Shown here piece after piece: positions 31,961 through 41,839 of a DNA stretch of 64,000 bases. The notes under the pieces were generated by a model that was not told the DNA's origin, made no database searches, and worked only from the letters and a program-made list of their open reading frames with translations. The position numbers and the translations under genes are program-made. The first letter of the stretch is position 1, and every line of letters begins with the position of its first letter. The stretch is from positions 1 through 64,000 of the forward strand of contig CALNHX010002297.1 in assembly GCA_940337035.1 (NCBI GenBank), given 5' to 3'. The DNA comes from Agriotes lineatus. Lineage: Eukaryota; Arthropoda; Insecta; Coleoptera; Elateridae.

Positions 31961-33780
31961 AACGACACTCACGAGTGAGGAAGTGCCAAATACTTAAACA
32001 TGTCCGGGAAACGTCCACACTTACCCTGGAAATCGCACAAAACAGGCTAAAGGCCACGGTTTGATACGCTCAAGGAGATGGGCGTGGTCCTAGAAACGGT
32101 ACACCACAGGGCAAGCGTGACGGTATGTATAGGGCGTTACAAAATAAATGGGCGCCATAAGATTCAATCGGGGAAGCCCACGCTAAACCGAACCTTGAAG
32201 GCCAAACGGGACAGGATACTTGAGTACAAATTCTGGACTCCCCACAGTGTAGCGACAAGCGCGCCGACCTACCTGCAACGCTTATAAACAGCGTTCGGGC
32301 CTCACCTTACATCAATCTTGACACAGTGACCGAGTCACCCTGTAAATAAGCATGCACCACTACAAGGGATAATCATAAGTCAAATACAGTAAACAGATCT
32401 ATTGGACCAAATTCATGGCCGAAAATTTGAAGCAGTGTCGACGTGGTCAGCGTATAACAACAAACTTGCAATATATACAAGGGCTAAACCTAAAAAAAAC
32501 GAAAGCCCAGCTGGGGGACGCATTATCTTTAAATATTACTTAAACATGTCCGAGTAATTTAACGCATAAACTGCGACGCCGGTTGGCGGCAAACATAATT
32601 CAAAAATCCAGCCGGGCTTGTAATCACGAAGGTTAAATTTAGAAATGAGCGGACAGCGTTTTGATTAGGGGGCCGCTAGCAAATATGTTTAATGTAATAT
32701 ATTCTAATGGTCCGTTTGGCGGCAAACATAGTTCAAAGATCGAGCCGGGCACGTAATCACAAAGGTTAAATTTAGAAATGAGCGGAGAGCGTCTTGATTA
32801 GGCGGCCGCTAGCAAATATGTTTAATGTAATATATTCTAATGGTCCGTTTGGCGGCAAATATAGTTCAAAGATGGAGCCGGGCTTGTAATCACAAAGGTT
32901 ACATTTAGAAATGGGCGGACAGCGTCTTTATTAAGCGGCCGCTAGCAAATATACTTAATTTAATATATTCTAATGGGCCGTTTGGCGGCAAACATGAACG
33001 ATTATCGCAAAAATATAGTAGCGCACAATACCTTCAATTTGGCGACTTGGCCTCGTTACGTAATCGCTAATTGCAGTGGCCGATCGCGCACCAGTTGCTG
33101 CAGCGGTCGGTTGACGTGGCGTGGGTGGGAACCTGCTACGTCCCTTGGATCCCCGTTTTATTCGGGAAGAAGCGGGCAACGCCTTGATTAAGCGGCCACA
33201 AAAAAACCTGCGAGGCCGTTAGATAACCCACTCGTAATATGAGATCCCGAACAAGAGGATGGAACAATCAGCCCACTAGGTCTTCGGGTACGTTAACCAG
33301 CGGGATAGGCCATCGATAAAGGGACACCACACAAGCACCTAAAAGCACACCTTGTCACTTACACAGCCGAGAGACTTCTCGCAACAAACAAAGCACAACA
33401 CGACCGCCCCCACACTCGCCCGAAGCGCAGGGAGTGGCAAACTCGCGCTATATCGACTGTACTAGCTGGCGGCCCGAGACTGACTAATGCGAAAAGAGAC
33501 GCCACGCTTAGTTTCACGCCCAAACGCCTGAAGCGTGCCCGCAGCTGCAGCCAATGAAAACGCAGTCTGCCTCGCGTGAGAGAGAACGCGACGGCATTGT
33601 AAACAAAACTTTAGGGACATATTTTGCTCGCTCCCACCAGCTATGTTTTGAAAATTTATGTAAACGGGACGAAGCAAACTGCAGCTGCAACTACGACGGC
33701 GTAGAGATTAGAGCGGTGCGGAGTTGCGTGCGTGTCAACTTTAGAATTTTAGATATTAATAGCTGAAGAGTATACGGTAA
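31961..33780. other. GC-rich island of unknown nature
   Basis: Base composition rises sharply here relative to both sides, with many CpG dinucleotides (for example GCCGCTAGC, GCGCGAGTTTGCC). No protein domain recognised in any frame. Contains the 134-bp array at 32583-32990. It could be the internal promoter region of a retroelement or a host promoter. Confidence 0.4.
32583..32995 (+). repeat. Tandem array, about 134 bp x 3
   Basis: Units start TTGGCGGCAAACATA and pass through GCCGGGCTTGTAATCAC, TTTAGAAATGAGCGGACAG and GCGGCCGCTAGCAAATATG. Starts near 32583, 32718 and 32851; a fourth unit begins at 32985 and diverges after 15 bp. NotI- and NheI-type sites repeat with the unit. Confidence 0.85.
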
Positions 33781-33824
33781 AATATGACTGAAAAGGAACC
33801 TATATACAAGCACGCTCGTAAAAT

Positions 33825-34010
33825 ATAAAAATGGCCTGACAAATCCCTATTATTTTCAGGACGTGTAGCACCTCATCTATCCATTGCAATTTCGGTTTCT
33901 CTCTTAATCTGTCATCCAATGGTCTCCATTTTATTATCAATTTTATTTCGTCGTTTTTTTGCTCTCTGCTACATTTCCCGACCACTTTTTCTATTGTGCT
34001 TTTATATATA
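33825..34010 (-). pseudogene. LINE 3'-terminal coding fragment
   Basis: Minus frame reads VGKCSREQKNDEIKLIIKW, then RPLDDRLREKPKLQWIDEV and LKIIGI. The pattern W-x-P-...-K/RP-x-x-x-W-x-D-[ED]-V-...-L is the conserved extreme C-terminus of RTE-like LINEs. Only about 55 codons remain. Confidence 0.6.
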
Positions 34011-34281
34011 CTGAGTTAAAAAAAACGATACACCCATTTAAAATGAAAGAATTACGTTTATTTAGCAATATATTGCTTAAGAATTCCATCAAAATAATGG
34101 ATTAAGTGTTGGTTAAAAATAAATTTTAATAACCAGTTGCACCACCCCGGCATATCACACAATCGTCTACCCATCTAGTCATTCTGCCAATAAGGTCTTC
34201 AAGTCTTGCGATAATTCATTCTCGTAGCTCTGCAAACGTTTCTCAAGGTTCTGGTAAAGTAAACATCTCCCGTCCCATCAT

Positions 34282-34493
34282 TTCCCAGCAATGAAATAAC
34301 ATAAATAAGAAAATAAAATGCATTGTTTGAGTAAAAAAAACATAAATATAAAAGTAAATATTCGAGTAGTCTCAACGCTCATTTTAATTATGACATATGT
34401 CAACTAAAGATGCATACTAAAACTGTTTTTTGTCTGGTCATATCTGTCTTACTCAAGCATTCTATTTGTTGTTCGTGTTTTCTCATTGCTGGT
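34282..34493. mobile_element. MITE, decayed inverted copy of 2169-2425
   Basis: Inverted arms CCAGCAATGAAATAACATAA and TTTTCTCATTGCTGG. The core TTAATTATGACATATGTCAA is the reverse complement of the core at 2278-2310. Confidence 0.7.
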
Positions 34494-34504
34494 ATAGTAT
34501 AACC

Positions 34505-34680
34505 GTGCGACAGTAAAGTCTGGAACGATCTAAATAGAACTTTTATCAAATGTTTTTGACAAAAATCGTGGAACACGTCAATTTTTATTTGAAATAAGAC
34601 ATATTTTACTGTAATTGTCACTTTTAGATTGTCTTTTGTTTTTGAGTTATGACGTTAGCGATATTTTTTAAATGAAAACC
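34505..34680. repeat. Repeat, inverted copy at 58730-58870
   Basis: AACTTTTATCAAATGTTTTTG, CACGTCAATTTTTATTT and GAGTTATGACGTTAGCGAT occur here and, reverse complemented in the same order, at 58735-58866. Lies directly next to the MITE. Confidence 0.75.
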
Positions 34681-34937
34681 CTACGTTTTTATGATGAATT
34701 TGTACAGAACATGAAGTTCTAAGACCAAACACACTAAAAAAGTATGATACTGTATTTTGAAATTTTCGAGAACATCGCTTTTAAAGTATTAAAACAAAAA
34801 TCGAATAAAAATGAAGTAGCCACGAAACAATAAGTTAGCCCTAAAATTATGACAGGTTTTTATGGTTTGTTTATCTGTTTTTAGTGTGCTCTTAATTAAA
34901 TAAATAATGATGCAACATTTTAGGGAAAAAACTAATT

Positions 34938-35140
34938 GAAATTTTAGTATTGCGGTATGTGGTAACCGTACTAGAACACAGCAAGAGGTTTGTGAGCTAT
35001 TCAATATTAAGTATCCTGATAAAGAACCTATTGCAAGGACAATAGTTTCTAAAATAGAGAGAAAATTTTCTGAACTCGGACATGTGAAAGATCGCCGTAT
35101 GGGTGGTCGTCCCAAAAGGAAGGTTATGCTATTGTTGTAA
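34938..35140 (+). pseudogene. Helix-turn-helix (DUF4817-like) fragment
   Basis: Frame without own start: CGNRTRTQQEVCELFNIKYP, then KEPIARTIVSKIERKFSELG and VKDRRMGGRPKR. This is the N-terminal helix-turn-helix common to arthropod DUF4817 and transposase-related proteins (G-x-N-R-S-x-x-x-A-x-x-L-F-N-x-x-Y-P). It ends at a stop 7 codons later. No nuclease domain follows, so it is a fragment. Confidence 0.65.
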
Positions 35141-35921
35141 AATTTTAAGAAACGTTGCAAAATTTAATCAAATATTTGCATTGTAGTCAACGTAGTAACT
35201 GATGTTACATTGCAAATTTGAAATTCCCGCTCGTGGGTATACAGCGCTCTGCGGAGAATCGCGAAACTTTACATTTGCCCAGGCCGTATATAGTGACGTT
35301 TGTCAAACAATTCAGAAGGTCGTGATGTTGGCGCTTCTATTTACGTTTTATTTGTTGGTTATATATTGTTTTTGTTGCTGTTGTTAAATATTATTGTTGG
35401 TTTTTTTATTGTTGCTGTCGTTAAATTATTATTGTTTTTTTATTGTTGCTGTTGTGTAAGAAAATGTCTTGATCGAGGGAGCAAGTAAGCATTCTCGTGG
35501 ACGAGTATAAAAAGCATCCCTGTTTATATGCCGTAAAGTCCAAGGACTATAAAAATAAACATAGTAGGATGAGGGATTTAGAATAGGAATGGGCGCGTGA
35601 CGTGAAAACAGTCGTGTCACGTCGGGTCACGGTGGGTCACGTCGTGAAATTGACTAATATTTGAAAATCGTGATGTGAACGCGAGTGAAAATTTCCAAGG
35701 CGTGATTCACGTTTCACGTTAATTTCATGTTAAATATTTAGTAACGAATAAAAAACTGCAGGGTGCCCCGACTTAACACTAAAAATGTTGATTACGTTTT
35801 ATTTTTAAACCAATTTATTGTGTAGATGTGTAGATGAACTTATTATTCTAATAAAAGTAATGTTTTGTTTTGTATACTCGCCTTAACTCTGAAAATGTTG
35901 ATCCTTGTACGTAATAGTAGA

Positions 35922-36046
35922 TTATGTTATTAGGAGTAAAAGTGATACTTTATGTGGCGAAGCTGAAGTTTATTTAGCCGAACATTAGTGAGGCAAATAA
36001 TTCAGCTAAGCCACATAAAGTCACTTTTACTCCGAATAACATATAC
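35922..36046. repeat. Palindrome inside hAT-like insert
   Basis: TATGTTATTAGGAGTAAAAG pairs with CTTTTACTCCGAATAACATA; ACTTTATGTGGC pairs with GCCACATAAAGT. The apex contains AGCCGAACATTAGTGAGGC. Confidence 0.85.
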
Positions 36047-36107
36047 TATTTTATCCTCAAACGTATTCAGGTAAATTTCATTAATATAAATTTTAAAAAA
36101 AAGATGC

Positions 36108-36180
36108 ATCGGCCGGGAATCGAACCCAGGCCACCCGCGTGACAGGCGATCACTGTACCCTTGCGCCAACCTCTGTAGTT
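36108..36180 (-). tRNA. tRNA-Asp-like sequence (degenerate; possibly SINE head)
   Basis: On the minus strand TGGCGCAAGGG resembles an A box, ATCGCCTGTCACGCGGGT forms a 5-bp anticodon stem with loop CTGTCAC (anticodon GTC, Asp), and GGGTTCGATTCCC is a perfect B box/T-loop. A run of eight T follows (36095-36102 region), a pol III terminator. The 5' and 3' acceptor halves do not pair, so it is not a functional tRNA as it stands. Confidence 0.5.
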
Positions 36181-36685
36181 CAAATAACGCGCGACTGTAA
36201 TGATATATGAACATACTGAATCAGCCGAGCTAATAGCACACGGCCACAGCAGCTGTCACCATAACCCACGGCGGCGGAGCGGAGCATCTCCGCTGCTTAA
36301 AGGATTTATTTAAATTAAAACTTTTTCGTACTCTTTTTGAAAATAAAAACCGGCCTATGATCTAAGTCTAAAAATTAGCAAAATTTTAAGCCATCATACA
36401 ATTTAATCGGCCCACTATCTTCGGAGGAGATAGCGAACAAACATAAAAAGAAAGAAAGAGAGCAACGATTTTATGTGCTTAGGCACATAAGGTACGCAAA
36501 AGATTCTATTTTATCTGCTTAAGCAGTAAAGTAATGTCTTGGAAAACAGCTGCAAGAAATGTATTTGCGAGAAATCAGTATTTATCCCTTGTCGTAAGTT
36601 ATTGTAGTAAATTTTTATTTATTTCTTTTTGTGTCAACTATTCTGATTGCAACATAGCACGTAAATTATGTCACGTGAAAATATT

Positions 36686-36900
36686 ATATTATGTTATTAG
36701 GAGCAAAAGTTATACTTTATGTGGCGAGACTGGACGGTTTATCTGCCGAGCTTGCGAGGCAGATAATTACAGCCGAGCTTCAAACGTTTTTATAACAAAT
36801 TATTTGCAATTTTGTGAACAAAATTTGAAGAAAATGACTTAATCTCGTAAGCGGCAGATAATATTATCTGCAGCTGACGAGCGGCAGATAAAGTGTTTTA
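36686..36900. repeat. Second copy of the 35922 palindrome, extended with CGGCAGATAA repeats
   Basis: TATGTTATTAGGAGCAAAAG and ACTTTATGTGGCGA repeat the left arm at 35922. The apex TGCCGAGCTTGCGAGGCAGA differs. At 36848-36893 GCGGCAGATAA occurs twice around ATTATCTGC. Confidence 0.65.
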
Positions 36901-38009
36901 GATGCCATGGCAATGAAGTGACAGTTTAGCATCATCAATCCAGCAGTATAATGGCACATTTTACTGCCGTTTGAAGAAAAACATATTTTTAGTTCTGTTT
37001 AGAGTTCTATTCATTGGTTTTAAATTTGAACATTCTGTTCTATCTGAATTTATATTTTGAAATAAAAGCTGCGTGTCACGTCGTGAGTGGCGTGTCGCGC
37101 CATGAACGTGAGTGAACGTACTAAGCGTGAACGTGCGTGAACGTGAGTGTTTAAAGCAAGCGTGAAACGTGCGTGACGTGAGTGAAAACTCACTCACTCG
37201 CCCATCTCTACTTTAAAAGCCAGAGAAACGGTTCTACAATTTAGTAAAACCAAGCGTCACCGTAAATGACATTAAGGCAAAGCTTCACGGTTTGAAGACA
37301 AACTTTCTAACTGAATATAGGAAGCATGAGCAGTCCGTAAAAACTGGTACCGGAGGGAATGATGTAAGTAATTGTCGTTCATAGGTTTTAATTTAACTTA
37401 AAATGCAGGTTACAACATTTATAGATCTACCAGCCAACAATTTGGTACTACGAGCTGATGTTTTTCGTCTTGGAGAATTGTACGCCTAGAAGCGCAACAG
37501 ACAGCATCAGTTCCTGCCACGAGGCAATGCCTTCAACCCCCTCAACACCTTCAGAAATCATGGTTGACGAATTCGTAGAAGAACCACAAAATGAGGTAGA
37601 TAAATAGAAATTAAATACCGCTACTTTGATTATTTTTTTTAATATCTTGCAGGACATTGAATTGGAAATCATGAATTTCGATGTCCAGCGTGACAACAGC
37701 CTGAAGTCGGTAGCTTCAACCTCCAACAGCCGACAAAATAATGGAGGAGGCAGCAGATGCCTTATTAACTTTAGTGTCAAATACCCTAAGCAAACACAAA
37801 TGCAAAGAGTCGCTACAATATTTTTGGGGAATTTGTTGCTTCAAAGCTGCAACAAATTCACCCTGATATTGTAGATGAGGTTGAAGAGCAGATTACAAAT
37901 GTTTTATTTGCAGCTGTTAGGGATCCTAAAAACAAATAAATGTATAAACTATATATATTGTTTTTTCTACGACCACCACTAAAAGTAGGCCTGTAACGCT
38001 AGCTTTTTC

Positions 38010-38195
38010 ACTAAAAGTGACGTTTTATAATTTAGCGTGTTTAAAGAAATCAGCTGTTTACTTTTAGCGCATGTGTGGTATAAGTGAGGTGAGGTTATAA
38101 ACCACAATTTCGAACTGGAAGTGAAGTTGTAAAGTTATTCTAGTTACTTCTTGCGTTAGAGGTAAAGTGTTTTTTAAATAATTAAAGCGGTATGT
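38010..38195 (+). repeat. Repeat shared with 3040-3222
   Basis: Same order of blocks: GTGACGTTTTATAATTTAGC, AAAGAAATCAGCTGTTTA, TTTCGAACTGGAAGTGAAG, GTAAAGTGTTTTTTAAATA. Lies just after the MADF relic. Confidence 0.75.
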
Positions 38196-38357
38196 AATGA
38201 GCACAGTCAGATATGTAGTATTAATAATTACCTTTTATAACTGACTTTGACAGTACTGGCTTCACAAACATTCACTTGCGCGTCAAGGCCATCTGTTTAT
38301 TATGACATAAATTATAACTGTCGTAGATGCAAACCTTTGTTAAATCGACATTTATGG

Positions 38358-38540
38358 ATTAATAACAGTAAATTTAAGATCGTAGAAAAAATATTGTATG
38401 CAACTCGTGCTAAAAGTGGTTTATGCACGAGACATGTTATAAAACTCAGCCTTCGGCTTCGTTTCATAATTTTCATGTCTCGTGCATAAACCTCAAATTT
38501 TAGCACTTATTGCATAAATAGCTATTTTATTACTGTTTAC
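38358..38540. repeat. Palindrome, apex CAGCCTTCGGCTTCG
   Basis: GTTTATGCACGAGACATG pairs with CATGTCTCGTGCATAAAC exactly; the outer arms CTCGTGCTAAAA and TTTTAGCACTTATTGC pair imperfectly. About 180 bp. Confidence 0.85.
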
Positions 38541-38564
38541 CATATCATAACATACAATAGTTAT

Positions 38565-38692
38565 TTGTTTCATTAGTACAAACACTGCATGATTTTGAGA
38601 CAAGTAAGACAGATCGCCGGACGACGCGCAGCGCAGTCCGGCGAGTCTTACGCGTCCCAAAAACGCATTTTTTGTGCGAATGAAACATACTA
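38565..38692. repeat. Adjacent palindrome, apex GACGCGCAGCGCAGTCC
   Basis: CGCCGGAC pairs with GTCCGGCG around GACGCGCAGCGCA. AGTAAGAC pairs with GTCTTACG, and outer TTTCATTAGTACAAA with TTTGTGCGAATGAAAC-type right arm. Only 25 bp from the previous palindrome. Confidence 0.8.
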
Positions 38693-38867
38693 TTTTTTCT
38701 CTAACTACTCGTAAATTCGGTAATATGACTTATTATTTAGAATCAAACATTGTAGGTTATATTGTAAAACTGTCATGGCACAAATAAACAATCACTATAC
38801 GGGGAAATTAAAAAACAACGACTGCGATTGCCGAATATTGACGAAGCGTTTGTTTTTTTATTTAAAA

Positions 38868-39717
38868 CTAGCTGTTACCCGCGACTTCGATCCCGCGAGG
38901 TTCGTTATTTGTGTATTAAATAATGACTAATTATTTTCTGTCATCCTATCGCCGTCCCCGTCCCCGTACCCGTCCCTGTCCCCGTCCCCGTCCCAGTCCC
39001 TTTCTCAGTACCGTCCCATTCCGTCCCGTTCCCTCCCCTTCCCTTCCCTTTCCGTCTCGTCCCGTTACGTCCCGCACTGTCTCGTCCCTTACCGTCCCGT
39101 CCCGTCCCTTCCCTTCCCTTCCCGGCCGTTCCGTCCCGTCCCGTCCAGTCCCGTCCCGTTTCGTCCCCTTCCATCCCATCCCTTCCCTTCGCTTTCCGTC
39201 CCGCCCCGCCCCGTCTCGTCTCGTCCCGTCCCGTCCCATCCAGTCTCTTCTCGTCTAGTCCCTTTCCGTCCAGTCCAGTCCCTTCCCGTCCAGTTCCGCC
39301 CCGTCCCGTCCCGACCTTTCCCTTATGCCATGTCCACCGCCTTGGACCTAAAGAAAATGCCATTTTCGCAATCAACGTCCCAAAAAACCTCAATAACGAC
39401 ACCCATATCGTATTTTAGGCTTTTTTACCCCATTTCACCCCCTAAGGGGTTGTTTTTCGGAAAATCACGAAATATGTGTTTGCTTATTTGCTTTTAGCAG
39501 TACTCCTAAGAAGTTTCAAGTCTATTTAATATTATTTCTCCATACAAAATTGGAACCCCCATTTTACCCCTTTAGGGGTTGAATTTCGAAATATCCTTCC
39601 TTATTCCTTGGATACATCATAGGGAACCTCTGTGCAAAATTTCAGCTTTCTAGGACCAAGGGTTTGGGCTGGGCGTTGATGAGTGAGTGAGTGAGTGAGT
39701 CAGGACTTTCAGTTTTA
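38868..39717 (+). mobile_element. Interspersed element containing a CCCGT array
   Basis: Head ACTAGCTGTTACCCGCGACT is a well-known start of dispersed insect repeats. Bases 39320-39560 (ATGCCATGTCCACCGCC, then TTTTCGCAATCAACGTCCCA) match 52915-53160. The end has GAGTGAGTGAGTGAGTCAGG, then TTTTATATTTATAGAT. Probably a SINE or LINE tail. The array at 38945-39320 lies between head and body. Confidence 0.6.
38945..39320 (+). repeat. Degenerate CCCGT pentanucleotide array, about 375 bp
   Basis: Repeated CCCGT/CCCTT/CAGTC-type pentamers throughout. The long frames across it on both strands (for example 153 codons minus) are artefacts of the repeat. Confidence 0.9.
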
Positions 39718-39981
39718 TATTTATAGATTTGACATGTAAAACCCTATCTTGCATCCATTTTTGTACTAGTGCAAATATGAATCGAAAAGTGTACAGTTGC
39801 CATGGTAATTGGTGAACATCCCAAAATGACTTACTTTTTATAAAAATTATTCGACAATACGGCGTCTTATTCTTGTGGTTGGAGAAAAAGGGTATTAATT
39901 ATATGTATACATACAATGAACAACTTAATTAAATATAATAGCTATGTATGACCAGAAAAAAATTATATAATTTAGTAGGTA

Positions 39982-41100
39982 TTACATATTATTATTACTG
40001 ACGTGTGCATCCTGCCAATCTCTGGCACCAGTGGTGTTAAAGAAGTCTCTAAATTCGTCTCTAACTTGACGAGCATTTGTGCTGTTTCGGTTGCCACCTT
40101 GCATCGTGATTTGTGGTAAATTATTTACAATGATGTCCTCCCGGTTAACTTCAGAGTATGCTCTTTTATTTTCAGTTAACAAAAAGTTATGTAAAGCTAC
40201 ACAACATAAGGTTATGAGTTCCACTTTTTCGGGAATTAAATTGATCGGATTCAGCAGTACTCTAAATCTATTTGCTAATATGCCGAATGAATTTTCCACA
40301 ATACGTGGGGCTCTCGACAGCCTATAATTAAAAATTCTTCAAGCCTGTGATAGTTCCCGTTCTGGATAAGGCTTCCTTATCCTTGTAGATAATGGGAAGG
40401 CATCATCTGCCACAATAACATGCGGAATTACTTGATCACGTCCAGGTAACTTCTTATTACTTGGAAAATGTAATGTACTTTCATTTATTGCCTGCAATAA
40501 TAGGCTTTCACGTAGCACACCACCATCACTGATCCTACCATTAACCCCCACGTTAATATAACTAAATCTATATTCAGCATCCGCCATTCCCAGGAGTACA
40601 ATGCTGTGATCGCCTTTATAATTGTAATAGTAGAATCCTGATTATCGGGGGGCTCTAAATTTAATGTGACGCCCATCAAGAGCCCCTAAACAATTAGGGA
40701 AATCCCACATTTCATAAAATAATTCTGCAATGCCATTCCACTCTTCTACAGAACTTGGTACCTATAAAATAGAATCTGAATGAGCAAGTACATTTTAACT
40801 GAAGCTATTATACTTGCTTTTAAATAAGTAATTTTTAAACGTTCATATATGGCTTTGCAAGCTTCAGGTACAAATCTGGATATTGTAGTCTCACGGATAC
40901 GTGTGGCATACATCAGCGATCGGTAAGTTTTACCCGTTGCCAAGTATCTAATAGTAACTTATAATCTATAGGCTACATTAATAAATTGATATTAGGTACA
41001 ACATGCATTTAAATAAGTTTTTGTCAGCTAACCTGCTTCGAGCTGAAACACTGTCACGTAAAAATGTGTCAACTCGTGATATTCTTTCTTCTACGTCACT
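39982..41100 (-). pseudogene. PIF/Harbinger transposase (HARBI1-like), three exons, two stops
   Basis: Minus strand. Exon A ends RVDTFLRDSVSAR (about 41036). Exon B (40956-40818) reads ATGKTYRSLMYATRIRETTI and VPEACKAIYERLKITYLK. Exon C (40761-39982) has VPSSVEEWNGIAELF, LGALDGRHIKF (first Asp), YYYNYKGDHSIVLLGMADAE, VIVADDAFPLS (second Asp) and RIVENSFGILANRF (Glu), then CVALHNFLL and VRDEFRDFF. All three catalytic residues survive. Introns: 41035-40957 (GT-AG) and 40817-40762, which starts GCAAGT, a GC-AG intron. Damage: a TAA at about 40640 within compensating single-base changes, and a TGA at about 40338. Confidence 0.88.
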
Positions 41101-41839
41101 AATGCCCGTTTGCACCACTTCACCTTAAACCTCGGCCTTAGTAAAGTATCACTTAAAATAGAAGGCAACTTGATTTTAAGGAGTATTGCACCACTCCCTC
41201 TTAAGGAATATTTAACTAAGTAAAATTTAAAACTGACAACACTGTTAAATGTTGGGGATTTTTCATGCTAAAGCGGTTGGGAGATGGTGGTTGTGTCGCT
41301 AGTGTCAAAATCGTCATGTCAAAACGGAATTTGATTGTTGATTTGGCGAGAGGGGGCTATAGTCCGGTCAATAGAGACATAAATTAGGGCTTACCTTGCG
41401 AAAGGTCAGGGAAAGTTCTAATTTGGCATACTTGTAGAGTCGCGTGTCCTAATCGACATACTAAGTTTGCGACCTTGAAAGGGCGCCGCTCGCGCCGCCA
41501 TCTTGATAAAAAGGTATCAGAAATAAGTGTTTCGTATATATCACCCCTCCTCTGCCATCTAGGCTAAAAATAGTTATTAGAAGAACTGTAGGAAATAAAA
41601 TTTCCCTACAACTTTTGTCTGAAACCTTTTTTGGCAGATGAATAATTCATGAGTTACAGCGACGTAAGGCGGAGCAAATTTTCGAAATTTGCGAAAACGC
41701 TTCACTTTTCATCGAAATTTCGGTTAATATCTATTAATTATTATCTAATTCAAATTTTTACTTATTTCCACACCACCATGGGGTAAAGTAAGCGGCGCGT
41801 TTTTTTCATGTGGTATCCCCAGTAGGCCTAATCCACGAC

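Larger units (their letters stand above)
35584..37210. mobile_element. hAT-like non-autonomous insert in the MADF gene
   Basis: Left TAGGAATGGGCGCGTGACGT and right CACTCGCCCATCTCTA are inverted. Flanks ATTTAGAA and CTTTAAAA may be a decayed 8-bp duplication. Both subterminal regions are packed with CGTGA/GTGAACG repeats (35595-35710 and 37075-37195). Contains two related palindromes and a tRNA-like sequence. The MADF reading frame resumes right after it. Confidence 0.65.
35474..37945 (+). pseudogene. MADF-BESS protein, interrupted and frameshifted
   Basis: A MADF DNA-binding domain starts REQVSILVDEYKKHPCLYAV with KSKDYKNKHSRMRDLE (35478-35583) and resumes after an insertion with VKPSVTVNDIKAKLHGLKTN and FLTEYRKHEQSVKTGTGG (37240-37370). 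A linker exon includes PRSATDSISSCHEAMPSTPS; then, after a GTAGAT donor and a CTTGCAG acceptor (37654), ALLTLVSNTLSKHKCKESLQ and, with an extra T, YFGEFVASKLQQIHPDIVDE with EEQITNVLFAA, a BESS-type C-terminus. MADF-BESS proteins accompany PIF/Harbinger transposases in many arthropods; a Harbinger transposase relic lies convergent at 39982-41100, so both may come from one element. Confidence 0.75.

Noticed and set aside
38941..39402. Long frames (97-153 codons) on the minus strand and 111 codons on the plus strand
   Set aside because: They run through the CCCGT pentanucleotide array; the peptides are pure repeat translations.
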